A stretch of 64,000 nt of DNA, taken from the NCBI GenBank assembly GCA_946811695.1, contig OX328123.1, positions 35,631,660 to 35,695,659 of the forward strand, in the 5' to 3' direction. This document shows, piece by piece, positions 53,361-64,000 of this stretch (position 1 is the stretch's first letter; each line of letters opens with the position of its first letter). The stretch is from Gonocerus acuteangulatus. Taxonomy: Eukaryota; Arthropoda; Insecta; Hemiptera; Coreidae. The translations under genes were made by a program, and so were the position numbers. The notes below the pieces were generated by a model. It made no database searches, was not told where the DNA came from, and saw nothing but the letters and a program-made list of their open reading frames with translations.

Positions 53361-54034
53361 CCTTAAATGCATTCATTTAACAGAAAAGCGAGTGAGAGAT
53401 TACTTCAACCGAATACTATAACCGACATTGCAACCTTCCCCTCAACCCTCAACAAAAGTATTGAAATTATTAAAGTTCTGAATAGAAACATGAATACTTA
53501 CTTATATGATATTAGTCCAAATTATGATTAGATAAACAAAGACCATTTTTATGATATACTTACTTATACGATATTAGTCTATATTCTGGTTAGAGCAGTG
53601 TTGCCCTAGGCAATCAAATCAAAATTGATTTGATATGAAGAAAACTGATCTGATATTAAGAAAATTAATCTAAAAAATATTATATTTTATTATATGATAT
53701 CTTATATGATATTTGCCCGAACTCTGAGAATATAAACCTACTATTTAGATAAACAAACAAAGGTTTTGTATTGCACTTCTTCTTAGAAGGAGGGGCAACA
53801 CTGGAAAGAAAATGCCGATTTCTGACTATAAACTCTTCTGTATATGACAGTTTCGAACTCGTTACTTCCAAACTATGAATCCTAGAAGATTTTGAGCTAG
53901 CCTACGAGATTTCCCATATCAAGACGTACATATGTGCGAAGTTTGGTCCAAATCGGTCAAACGGTGTGGATTTGTATAAAGAACAAACAGACATACAGAC
54001 AAACAGACAGACACAAGATTTTCATATATATAGA
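53361..54034. repeat. AT-rich DNA ending in an RTE-like repeat tail
   Basis: 53930-54034 reads GTGCGAAGTTTGGTCCAAAT, ACAGACAAACAGACAGACAC and TTTTCATATATATAGAAG, a tail style seen in RTE-like debris. It ends exactly where the second hAT half begins. The preceding part is unassigned. Confidence 0.45.
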
Positions 54035-55212
54035 AGATAGAAGATAATGCCAGCAACATGAAATTAGCTTGGCAAATATTACGGGAACAATATCCTCACT
54101 TAATTATATTTGGCTGCCTTGCTCATGGGTTAAACCTTTTGACAAAGGATACAATAAGTTTGAATTTGAATCGAACAATATTGTCTAGATGCAAGGCCAT
54201 AGTAAATTTGTTTAGGAATCACCACATGGCCAACCAAACATTGAAGGCAATTCAGAAACAAAAAAAAGGGAAAGAAAGTACTCTCATTTTGCCAGTAGAA
54301 ACTAGATGGGGTTCAGCAACGAGATATTTTGATAGTTAGCTGCATTCAAAGAACTGCTTACAAAGTGCAGCTATAGATGACTTAATATCACTACCTCCAA
54401 ATGTACGAAAGCAGATACTGGATAATGATAACTTTTGGGAGAAAGTTCAGTCTGCTTGTACCTATTTCTGCAGCAATGCAGAAGCTAGAAGGCAATGCAA
54501 CAGCCATTTCAGAAGTTACAGTTATATTTAAAAAAACTTGACGAGAAAATAATTGAACAATTGCCTATTTCACTCCTAAACAAAGAAGAAGAAAAGTCCG
54601 TTAAATTGTTTTTAAGTAACAGGTACAATTTCTATTTTCACTCAGTGCATTGAGCTGCAAACCTTTTAGATCCACAATATTGTGGACAAAACTTGTCAGA
54701 AGATGATTTAATGACAGCTATCGAAACCGTAAATGCAGTTGCTAAAAACACACCTGGGATAAATGAAGTTGCAGTAATGTCTGATATAGCAGATTACAAA
54801 GCAAAACAAAAGCTCTGGAGTAGAGATATTATTTGGAAAGCTGCCTGTAACATGTCTCAAGCAACATGGTGGAAAGATTATTGCAGTAAAAGAGAACTAC
54901 CGAGGGTTTTAGTTAACATTTTGAATATTCCCCCGACAGCTGCTTCATGTGAATGCAATTGGAAGGCGTTTAGCAACATAAAAACAAAAAAGAGAAATAG
55001 ATTGACAGATGAACACACTGCAAAGCTGGTTTCAGTTTCACAAAACCTTAATTTAATGAGTGACGACAATGTCACGTTTTCAAATTCTCCTTCTTCTTCT
55101 CAAGCATGATCTATTAAAGAAAGAGATAGACTCATATTCTTCATTTAGTAACAACGATTCTGATTCAAATCACTCTACGCTCTCCTGTTCTGAGAGTGAC
55201 CCAGAAAGTTAA
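54035..55212 (+). pseudogene. hAT transposase (ZBED-type) 3' half
   Basis: Starts TAATGCCAGCAACATGAA, giving NASNMKLAWQILREQYPHLI, GCLAHGLNLL and PVETRWGSATRYFDS. After breaks it continues EDDLMTAIETVNAVAKN and the dimerisation domain: PPTAASCECNWKAFSNIKT, KKRNRLTDEHTAKLV. A last frameshift leads to an acidic, Ser-rich end SDSNHSTLSCSESDPES at 55212. It joins the 5' half at 28933-29476 in the right codon (ITD|NASNM). Confidence 0.85.
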
Positions 55213-55239
55213 TGCATGAACCTCATAAAATCTTATTAT

Positions 55240-56030
55240 TCATAGATATAGTTATTAAAGAATTATTATATTTATATGATTTAATTATATACTTTTCAGC
55301 TGTAAACATGATTACAAATTTATGAATCAAAATTTTTATCCCTTTATCATTATAATTTTTATTGGAAGAGGGAAAACTGAAAAGGGCATCCTATCCACAG
55401 TTGATAAACAAGCCCCAGTGTTGCTTACTTAGCAACGAAAGTGTTGCTGTAGCCTCTAACAATGAAAGTTTATTTTAGAATACCTTGAAAATTTAGAGGT
55501 TTGGAAAATTTTCCGGAAAACCCATAACTCTAACTGTGAGTTAGACTTTTAATGCATATTCAGCTTTTTTATGAAATGTGTCAGTGCCATTAATATAAAA
55601 ATTCCTTTAATGTATTTGTAGAGAAGAGAAATATGCAGTTACATATATAAAATATATTTTGTTTTCATTTCGGATATATTCATACATCAATTTAGCAAAT
55701 AAAATATTTTGTCCAATGTGGTATTTTTTAATTACTACTAAAATATTATATATGCATAAGAGTTTTTAAAGGATTATTATATTTTAACTTTTCAGCTATA
55801 TACAAGATTACAAATCATATTTCTACGTTTTGTTCATCATAATTTTGCTTATTACTTTAGTTGGAAGGGGAAAAACTCAAAAGGGCATCCTATGCATAAT
55901 ATAATATATTTAATAAAAAATACTCTAATGTTGCTTACTTATAGTCTCTAGCAATTAAAGTTTAATTTACAATACCACGAGCATTTAGTGGCTAGGAACA
56001 TTTTCCGGAAAACCTACATTTCTAACAACA
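55240..56030 (+). repeat. Diverged direct duplication, two ~290-bp units
   Basis: 55250-55550 and 55750-56030 share AATTATTATATTT-like starts, TTCAGCTGTAAACATGATTA-like blocks, AAAGGGCATCCTAT, TGTTGCTTACTTA and ATTTTCCGGAAAACC. They follow the hAT coding end, so they may be its 3' non-coding region. A 13-bp inverted repeat (GGTCAAAGGTA / TACCTTTGACC) follows at 56038-56070. Confidence 0.6.
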
Positions 56031-56229
56031 CCCCATGGTCAAAGGTACAACTACATGTTATACCTTTGACCACACTACAATTTTTTTTTTTTTTAATTAA
56101 TAAAAAATATTAAATGTAAAGCTAGAACCTTGAAAAAATTAAATATGATAAACAATAGAATACTAATCACAATAAAATAAAAAACAAATGAATTTAGCCT
56201 TGGTCCAAGCCAGGTCAAAAGGAAAAGTT

Positions 56230-57530
56230 CGCCGGATTTCAATGTGCATCTACGCACTTTCGTGCGGAGTTCTCACCGACCATAAAGTAAATTAGTAAAA
56301 ATGTATGTGGTTAGTTTGGCATTAACAGCAATGAGCCCACTTTGAGATAAACTTGGACTTTGAGTGTTGAATTACATTGTTGACCATTTGCAACATTATT
56401 TTTATCTATTTCAGTTGCTCCGAACGATGTCATTTGGAAACATGAAGTAAGTGCTCGAATTGAAGTTAGAATCTGGATCCGTAAGTAAACTGCTCAATGA
56501 TTCAGGCGGTATTTCAATTTCCAGTAGTTGTACTTTTCCGGACGCGCAATATATTCTGGCTGGCTCAGTTTTCAAGTTACGTGAATTACAATGCAGACAT
56601 ATCTTGTCCATAGCTCCAATCCCCTTGGAGCTTTTTTGAATGAGCATAATATTATATGGTAAATGTCAAGGAGCGTGGTCTCCACGCCGATTCTTTTGAA
56701 ACTTTGCACTATAACGTATTTTGATGCACTAAACACGAATCCGTTAAAAAAAAAGGTCGCTTTTCACTAGGAAAGAAGTTATGAAACACGAAAGTTCACT
56801 GTTATGAAGGTTAGGGAAGACTGCCTTGGACGACTTTTGGGCCATAGAATTCTTTTCATTTCTGCGAGTTGGATTGACTAGGGGTTTTGATGTTTTCTTG
56901 AGCGAGCGGAAACGCATAGCACGTATGCCCAAAAGCGACAGTTTACGACCAAGTCAGCTACCGCAAGGTGAGTCTAAATTTCAATTACACTTCGTCATTA
57001 AGGACTATTGCGCATGCGCGTGTTTACAAATTCGCCGTTAACCCGTCTTTTATAACCTCCATAACAGTGAACTTTAGTGTTTCATAACTTCTTTCCTAGT
57101 GAAAAGCGACCTTTTTTTTTAACGGATTCGTGTTTAGTGCATCAAAATACGTTATAGTGCAAAGTTTCAAAAGAATCGGCGTGGAGACCACGCTCCTTGA
57201 CATTTACCTATTATATATCAGGCTCATACTCACATGCTAGACGAAGAAATGAAGTGGCTGAAAATACTAGATGTGTTTTTTGGCGCTGTTGTTCACTTGC
57301 TCTGTGTGTGTCAAGTACAAACCGGCACGCTTGTCTTTGTTCCAATCAAGGACTTGATTGTGATTCATGCAATTGCGCGATGCTCACACGCTCATCTGTA
57401 TAAGCTTGTTAGATTTGTTCGTCTGTTTTTGGGCTCTTCTATTTCGCATATTTGTAGTTCAGGTTGGGAGTTATAAGCCCAAATTGGCCCCTTTGCGACT
57501 TGCTGACATTGTTCTCTGTACAAAATACAG
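56230..57530 (-). pseudogene. Helitron-type Rep/helicase ORF, N-terminal part, split by a MITE
   Basis: From 57530 on the minus strand: MSASRKGANLGL, NRRAQKQTNKSNKLIQ, then RASEQQRQKTHLVFSA (the ..EQQRQ.R.. repeat region). After the MITE come GAMDKICLHCNSRNLKTEPA, YCASGKVQLLEIEIPPESL and, after a frameshift, TSCFQMTSFGATEID and STLKVQVYLKVGSLLL. The C..C..L.F..E....C..GKV and SCFQMTSFGA blocks are the conserved start of Helitron replicases. The Rep HUH motif and helicase are not present. Confidence 0.7.
56658..57208. mobile_element. 551-bp MITE with ~150-bp TIRs and 8-bp target duplicate
   Basis: The left terminal repeat starts GGTAAATGTCAAGGAGCGTG and is mirrored at the right end for about 150 bp. 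TATTATAT flanks both sides (56650-56657 and 57209-57216). Each terminal repeat contains its own small GCGTGGTCTCCACGC hairpin. The centre is non-repetitive. An 8-bp duplicate fits hAT, P or Kolobok-unlike families; the class is open. Confidence 0.88.
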
Positions 57531-57639
57531 ATAAATAGATCAAATTGAAGTATTTGATGATGATAAGCAGCATATGATTTTTATAATCATAAAACTCGAA
57601 TAAATTTCTCTTTCAATTTTGTTTTGAACAGCGCTGACG

Positions 57640-57755
57640 TCCAGGGTGCAGCGAGGCATTTTCTCAATGAGCCCTGAGATGAGAAAATTCCTGCTGCCGG
57701 TGGGGATCGAACCCACCATCTCCTGCTTATGAATATAAGGCGCTAGCCACTTTAA
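57640..57755 (-). repeat. tRNA-like SINE fragment, third family
   Basis: On the minus strand GTGGCTAGCGCCTTATATTC, AGGAGATGGTGGGTTCGATC and CCCACCGGCAGCAGG form a tRNA-like D- and T-arm with B box GGTTCGATCCC. It continues into CTGGACGTCAGCGC. No mature tRNA acceptor closure is seen, so a SINE is preferred. Confidence 0.5.
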
Positions 57756-57759
57756 AAAT

Positions 57760-58605
57760 TATTCCTACAAAGTTTCAACCAACTGAGTATAATAAAAAAC
57801 TTACTAATAAATGTGTTAGAATATTCTGGAATAATTTTTACAGGTAACCAAATATTCGTTCTTGGAGGGAGCGCATGACACATGTTGAGTACTATTGATT
57901 TGTATAAGATCACTTAATTAACTGAACTTGAGAAATATCTTCAGAAATTATTAATAAAATTGGAATAAATAATTATAGTACTGCAAATTGATGATAAATT
58001 TACTTTGAGAATATAATTAGCATGACTGTTGCACTAAGAAAGTACAATGATAAGTATTGTATAAGTGTCACTGCTATTACCGATACACTAACAATAATAA
58101 TGACTGAAAACTATGTAGGGAGTGAGAGAAAGTCAGGAGACCGACTTCATTTTACACCTTACTCTGTGCTGTTTCCTGGATGATAAGTGACACCCCTAGA
58201 TTCCTGGCTGGAATAAATGATCATTAGATAATTGATCAGTTATCGACACCAAGGGTTGAAAATTATTAAAGTACTAATATCGCTATTAAAATATGGGGAT
58301 AATTGGTAGAAGGATGAAAATTTTGGGCTGCAATTATTTTTTAGTGCCAAATATTAACAAATTGTGACTAATTGATTTAAGTCTTGAACTAATTAAGTAA
58401 TCAAATAACTTTACTCATAATATTGGATGGTAAGTGTCTATATGACCTTTCTCCATTAAAAAATGTAAAAGTAATAGCCACTGCTGCTATCATTGCAATG
58501 TTTTGCTTGTTACATTCAATGAACTATTCAACATTTTAGGAAACTATACTAATTCTGCTGTTTTTCGCAAATGTGTATTTATGAAGCTTGGTATCTCCTG
58601 TTTCC

Positions 58606-58667
<62 letters not shown>

Positions 58668-60560
58668 GGATTTAATTTCATTTTTGAAGTACCACAATAA
58701 AGTTACCAATTAAAATAACTGTGGTCCGGTCCCATTGAGATCCCAGCTTGAAATTTACACAAAATTGAGATAAAATATCAAAGAAAAGTTGTAATTTTTT
58801 AGACAATTTTTAAACATACATTTTAAGAGAAATTTAAATTAAAATGTTTTAAAAATGGCCTTGAAGTTTCAATTTTTATAAATAAGTCATGACATGTATA
58901 TATAATTTTAATACAATGCTGAATGCTTTTTACCGCACCTTTCTAGCTCATTTTGTTTGGGAGTTATGGTCAAGCGTCAAAAAAGTGATTTTTTATATAT
59001 ATATAAAAATAAAAAAAAGGTAAAGTTCTATAACACGAAACCAAATAAAAATCAATTTCTAATAATGTGGATGTTATATGGGCTACTATTGATGAGCCTA
59101 ATTTCAAAAAATGAGGGAAAAAACTTCACAATGGTATGAAATGTGGAACTTGGTCACTTGATATGGAATGACACATCAGTAGTTTGGCTTTAGGTGACTT
59201 TCCTGGATATCGACATTTTTATCCATTAATGTTTCCACTTTGCTATAATTAAAATCTATGGAAACTGTATAATATACAAAATTCGTCTGATTCATTGTTC
59301 TTAAAGTCAATTAAAATATTAACTCCAGTATAATTTTTATTAGAAAAAGTACAAATCCTCCTTTTTTTAATCATAATTTATCAATGTTTTGTCATTGCAT
59401 GCGATAAGAATGCGACAGCTTTTTTTGTTTTTTTTTTTTTTGTTTTGTTTGTTCGTAGGAGGGAATTTCGAGTTTTTTCGAATTTTGGGGTATGGAAAAT
59501 TAAGTCTAGAACTTGAAATAGTTAGCCAACTAAAACGCTATTACACAAAAAAAAAAAAAAAAAAATATATATTTTTTTTAACTAAGTGATCTTATTTAAT
59601 TTATTTGTAAGGTTTTCATGACATATTTTTACGGATTAAATCAATTTCAGGGGGGACTGCAGCCTCCCTACCCCTTATATTCGCCCAGGGCTTTGGAATG
59701 ATAAAATAAAAGTAGATTCCCAATATCAATTTTTTTAAATATTCGTTTAATATAAATAACTCCTTTACTAGATAATTCAGTAGTTGGAATTATAGAAAGT
59801 TCAGCAGTGTTGGAATCAGTTACATGAGACATTCCTTCGGAAAAAGTTATAAGATCAATGAAGAAGAACTGTGTTTACAACAGGATAATTTTAATCTTAG
59901 GCTTAATTTTTTTCAGACCCGACCTCTAGTAATATTAACCTGACTTGAGGAATTTTAACTTGCTTTGAGGGCAATAACTTTTGCGCAAGCGGGAAACCCT
60001 AAATGGACTGAAGTCGTTGAAGTTATTTTCATTTTCCTTTGTATGTAAAGACATAATAAGAATGGTTTTGTCCATTTTCCTTTAGGTAATTCAGAGTTAA
60101 ATGACACTTTTGACGTAATCTCCTTGGTGGAGCTTGAATATTCAAATTACAAATTATTTTCCATTTCTGATATTAAAGTGGAATATTATCAGTTTCCAAT
60201 GTGATATATTAGACGCTGTCTAGAGCGTAACTAAAATATAGATATAAATATAGATGTATGCTTTGTAGTGGCTCGATCAAATTAAATTCACTATCTTGAT
60301 GAGCAAGAGAGCCATTATAAGTTATAGAATGTATCGATACCCGAGATAAGTATTTCACCTCAATAGGGTTAGGTTTTCTTTAGCAATCACTTGCTAGAAA
60401 TTAAAATTACAATATTTCCACTATTACGGCTCTATATACAAATCATCATTACATGAGCAATTGACAGCTATTAATAAGCAAATTTAACACGATTTTACAA
60501 CAATGCACTGTAAAAAAACCATAAATAATCAAATTTTTCAAGCACTAGCATACATTTATT
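57760..60560. other. AT-rich DNA, no gene recognised
   Basis: Contains a (TA)n tract at 58608-58663, T- and A-runs near 59420 and 59550, and short open frames without motifs. I see no exon or transposon signature. Confidence 0.45.
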
Positions 60561-60567
60561 TGTTTCT

Positions 60568-60789
60568 TCAGCCGAGATCAAAGAGAAAGAAGGATATGGG
60601 TGGGGGGTACTTGGATCGTAGGTTGTCCACTACTGTCTGTGCGAGGATCGAAACAAAGAGATACAAAGCTTCATGAATAATAGTATTAGATAAGTTGGAT
60701 TTTTTAATGACGCAAAAGGAATAATGTCTTGCAGTGACTACTGTTCCAAAATCATTTTCTAGGCAAGGTCTAGTTTCATGTTTCTCCAC
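60568..60789 (-). other. Short open frame of unknown origin
   Basis: Seventy-three codons with mixed composition (ENDFGTVVTARHYSFCVIKK, IHEALYLFVSILAQTVVDNL). It reads more like protein than its surroundings but I know no relative and see no splice partner. Confidence 0.2.
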
Positions 60790-60798
60790 AGAAGTAAG

Positions 60799-60842
60799 CT
60801 ATCTAGTTCTGTTAACACAAGTAGATTAACAGAACTAGATAG
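60799..60842. repeat. 17-bp perfect stem-loop
   Basis: CTATCTAGTTCTGTTAA (60799-60815), loop CACAAGTAGA, then the exact reverse complement (60826-60842). Confidence 0.85.
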
Positions 60843-61198
60843 GGTTTTGAGCAAGCCAATTTTTCTTATGTAGCATACACTTCATGAAATATATTAATCA
60901 TAGAAGATGGACGCCAGCAGTCGAACCTCTTAAATCTTATAGCTGGCATAACATAATGTTTATTTTTATGGAAATATTTCTCACCTCCATATACCAGCTA
61001 CCTTTACCTTATAATCTTCTACTACCAAACTTTTTTTTTATCCTGAAAGGATGAAATCTAAGATCTTTATTTTGAAACATTCTATTATTTATTTATTGTA
61101 TTGTGGAGTTTGCCTCAGTGTGTTGATGATGTACTCTATCATTAGTATTTCTGCTTTCCTATCCCATTGTCTTGTAAAACAGGCTGGTGGGTGTTCTT

Positions 61199-61352
61199 TT
61201 TTAGCACTTTCCTCCGAAGGAAAGTAGCTATTGAGGTTGGACTCATGACGGAATTTTTGAAAAATTTCTTCAAATCTTTATCGATCCTACCTAGTAGACA
61301 CCGAAAATGACCCCCGTTAAAATTTATATATATCTATATATATATATATATA

Positions 61353-61405
<53 letters not shown>

Positions 61406-62299
61406 CTGTTAACACGATAGCGGCCAGAGTTTTTGTTTTTTCGTCACGAAACTTGGTATATAGCATTCAATTAGCAAACGATTGAACGAGTTCGTTAACC
61501 ACCAAAATCGGTCCACCGGAAGGGGGGGTTTACCCCGAATCCAAAACACTAATTTGACCATTTCAGCCGTAATATTTGTTATATTTCAACAAAACTTGGT
61601 ATTCGTAGTGGTAATATAGAGAGAAAAGTGAGATATAAAAATGAACTAAATCGGTTCATGAGGAGGGGGGGTTTACTCCGGACCGACAATACCAATTCGC
61701 CACTACCAGCCGTGATTTTAGGTATATTTCGACGAAACTCGGTATTCATAGTGGTAATCTACAGGTAAATATGTGTTGTAAAAATAAACTAAATCGGTTC
61801 ATTAGAAGGGGGGGTTTACTCCGGACCCAAATTACTAATATACTCATACTGGTCGTAATTTCTGCTGTATTGTAACGAAACGCGGTATACGTCGTGGGTA
61901 ACTCATGAGAAAGAAGTGTTGTAAAAATGAGCTGAATCGGTCAATCGGAAAGGGGGGTTTACTTTGTAATGTATTTCAATAGAAAAGCCAGCCAGATATA
62001 GGTTCACAAAGGCGCCGCAAGGAGTGCTAGAGGGACTGTATCCGGTTCCTGCGTTAGATCAAAATACGAGAATACGAGGTTTTTTGTATTTATTACGTAG
62101 TGTAGTAGGTACCATGTGTAAACATAACTCTGGAAGCAAATTAATAATTTATCAGTTACTCATTACAAAATTAAAAGAGAACTATTCATGTTTTTATTTT
62201 ATTTATGTAGGATATTTTAAGCAAATTGTTCTGGAAAGCAGTCTACACTACCCAAATTCTGAGGAAAGTGCTTAGTTATGCAGCTCCTGCGTGACGGAC
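61199..62299 (+). mobile_element. Helentron-like element, family A, copy A3 (complete)
   Basis: Starts TTTTAGCACTTTCCTCCGAA, has (TA)n at 61325-61400 and tandem ~140-bp units with G-runs (GGAGGGGGGGTTTACTCCGG). The 3' subterminal inverted repeat GAGGAAAGTGCTTA is at 62261-62274, followed by GCAG-CTC-CTGC and the end at GACGGAC (62299), next to a T-run. It has no coding capacity. Confidence 0.75.
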
Positions 62300-62477
62300 T
62301 TTTTTTTTTTTTTTTTTTACAATGTTATTGTAATTTTTCACCACTGTACAAGTAAAATAAATACAATTCGAAGAAAAAATAGAAATTCTAATAAGTTTAA
62401 TTAATAAATTAAAATGAATAGAAATAAATAATTACATTTATTTAAATTGTAAAGTACATTTATTATTAGCAAAGAAT

Positions 62478-62645
62478 TTTAGGAAGGGCTATCTATAGGT
62501 TACCACCCTCTTCAAGCCAGGATAGGGCTGTTTCTTTGTCGTTGTTTTTTTTTTCTTTTCTTTTTTTTTTTTAAAGAAAAGCCACCAACCCTAGTGTGAA
62601 TTGAACCCACGACCATATTTGCACTCACGGACACTGGGCCTCCAT
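62478..62645 (-). mobile_element. tRNA-derived SINE, family B
   Basis: Minus-strand copy: head remnant GGAGGCCCAGTGTCCGTGAG, B box TCGTGGGTTCAATTCACAC, body GGTGGTAACCTATAGATAGC. Long T-rich interruption near 62545-62570. Confidence 0.7.
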
Positions 62646-62675
62646 AAATAAATTAAATTAAATTATAAATACGAC

Positions 62676-62832
62676 TTTTAGGACGGGTTATCTATAGGTT
62701 ACCACCCTTTTCTAGCCAGAATAGGCCTGATGCCTTTTCATTTTTCTGAAGAAAAGCCACTGCCCCTAGTGAGAATCGAACCCACGACCCTTTGGCACGG
62801 AGTGTTAAGTGCTCGCCCCTCCGCCTCCATAA
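62676..62832 (-). mobile_element. tRNA-derived SINE, family B
   Basis: Minus-strand copy with GCACTTAACACTCCGTGCC, TCGTGGGTTCGATTCTCAC, and body GGTGGTAACCTATAGATAAC, immediately beside the previous copy in the same orientation. Confidence 0.75.
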
Positions 62833-63201
62833 ATAAATACATTTAAAAGATAATAAAATAATTAATTCAAAACAGATAATTCTTAAACGCTTTAAATAAT
62901 GAAAATAACGACAATAAAATCATATGAGGAGATGACTTTCAAAATGGGTTAAATCCATTTGATCTCATTTCTCTCCCAAAAGCTTTTTGTTCACACAGCA
63001 CAAACATTTTTGGGGAAAATTCATTAAATATAATAAAAAATGAGGAAATGAATGTTAGCGTGAACTCATAAATATTAATTTTCTGAAATAATTATACTAG
63101 CTTAGACATTTTTAGTGTCCCCTGAAAATTATTATTTGGATGTATCCTGTTTTGAAATTTGAGGCCTCTTGTGTGTAAAATATTGTAGCTTTTCATAAAA
63201 A

Positions 63202-63450
63202 TGGGTGCGAGTTTAGGTCAGTTGTAGAGCAGTTGGTCCTATGCTTCAGGTCCTATGTTCAACACTCGCATGTGCACTGTAGATTTTATATTTTAGTGTC
63301 ATCGTTCGAGGCTTGGATTCCGGGTCCCAGACTATCCCTGGCTCCATCAAGCCTTTAATTAATTTATTAATTGCTAGAAAACTGGGAAAATCAGGCGGAC
63401 TGAGCATATTACTGCCTACACTATCTCCCTAGTGTGCCATAGGGCACCCC
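63202..63450 (+). repeat. Diverged tRNA-derived SINE (family A-like)
   Basis: GTGCGAGTTTAGGTCAGTTG resembles the family A head. CAAGCCTTTAATTAATTTAT, AATCAGGCGGACTGAGCAT and CACTATCTCCCTAGTGTGCC match the body of 10258-10600. Confidence 0.6.
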
Positions 63451-63494
63451 CGTGTCCCTTGGTCACACTGGCATGGCCGATTTTAGGCTTCAAC

Positions 63495-63975
63495 TTTTTT
63501 TTGTTTATTATTTAACTCCGGACAGAAATTACTTATTTCCTTATACCGGACGTAATTCCTGTTGTATTGTTACGAAACTCTTTATACGTCCTGGCTATCT
63601 AATAAGAAAGAAGTTTTGTGAAAATGAAATAAGTCGGTCTATTGGAAGGGGGGAGGGGGTTGTTACTTTGTACAATGTTTGAATTGAATTCTTCCGCCAA
63701 ACGTTTGCGAAACTCACCAAGGTCAATAGAAATGTGAAGCTTTGTGTATTTAGTACGTAGAGTAGTACCCCACAAATACAAAACTCTGGAAAGAAATTAA
63801 TTGCAAACTTAATAATTGAAATAGCTGCTCTTAAAAAAAGCAAAAAAGTAGAACAATTTATGTTTTTATTTTATTTATCTATATAGGTTATTTTAAGCTA
63901 ATTATTCAGGAATGCACTCAACACTACCTAATTCTGAGGAAAATGCGTAGTAATGCAGCTCCTACGTGATGGATT
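63495..63975 (+). repeat. Helentron-like element, family A, 5'-truncated copy A4
   Basis: Follows A3 from its last tandem unit (GTAATTCCTGTTGTATTGTTACGAAA-like, GGGGGGAGGGGGTTG) to the 3' end: GAGGAAAATGCGTAG, ATGCAGCTCCTACGTGATGG. It lacks the 5' half with (TA)n. Confidence 0.65.
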
Positions 63976-64000
63976 TTTACTCTTATATTTATTTATTTAT

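Noticed and set aside
1..64000. CRISPR array, prokaryotic operon, integron or phage
   Set aside because: No regularly spaced repeats, no Shine-Dalgarno-led gene clusters. Spliced gene and eukaryotic transposons exclude it.

Overview
This is a eukaryotic, AT-rich window, almost certainly from an arthropod and probably an insect (inference). The evidence is one host gene with ten GT-AG exons, a 5S-rRNA-derived SINE, tRNA-derived SINEs, and a wide set of animal transposon families (hAT, PIF/Harbinger-like, Helitron/helentron, R2-group, I-group, Penelope-like, BEL/Pao, Copia). No bacterial operon, CRISPR array or rRNA operon is present, and I cannot name the species.

Host gene. The only convincing host gene is a carboxyl/cholinesterase on the minus strand, from the ATG at 26000 to the stop at 6482. 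Ten exons with consistent splice phases give 559 codons. They encode a signal peptide, an oxyanion HGG, and a complete Ser203-Glu332-His454 triad. The gene spans 19.5 kb because its introns hold transposons: a Penelope-like element, tRNA SINEs, two DNA transposon coding remnants, a degenerate R2-group element, 5S SINEs and a Harbinger fragment.

Layout. 1-6000: a helentron-like non-autonomous element (family A), then a hAT transposase pseudogene split in a T-run by a two-copy helentron-like composite (family B). 6.4-26 kb: the esterase with its transposon-filled introns. 26-29.5 kb: a BEL/Pao gag-protease remnant and the 5' half of a second hAT transposase. 29.5-54 kb: a nested repeat block between the two halves of that second hAT gene. 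It contains RTE-like repeat heads and tails, a Harbinger-like element, a TA-flanked element with B3 inside, long-inverted-repeat elements, an I-group retrotransposon interrupted by a long-TIR transposon (itself interrupted by family A), an intact 957-codon R2-group ORF, and a Copia integrase remnant. 54-55.2 kb: the 3' half of the second hAT. 56-57.5 kb: a Helitron Rep-region remnant split by a 551-bp MITE. 57.5-64 kb: mostly unassigned AT-rich DNA, then family A copies and tRNA SINEs.

Most notable signals. (1) At least three, probably four, hammerhead-ribozyme-like cores lie in this one window. Three of them sit inside elements bracketed by 22-30 bp inverted repeats, and one of those elements is a recognisable Penelope-like element with a GIY-YIG domain. 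(2) Two helentron-like (HINE) families share one architecture: TTTTAGC start, internal (TA)n, subterminal inverted repeats and a terminal GCAG/CTGC hairpin. An inferred empty site supports insertion in a T-run without target duplication. (3) There is an intact R2-group ORF beside a decayed relative. (4) Nested insertions have pre-insertion sequences that can be read from duplicate copies inside the window.
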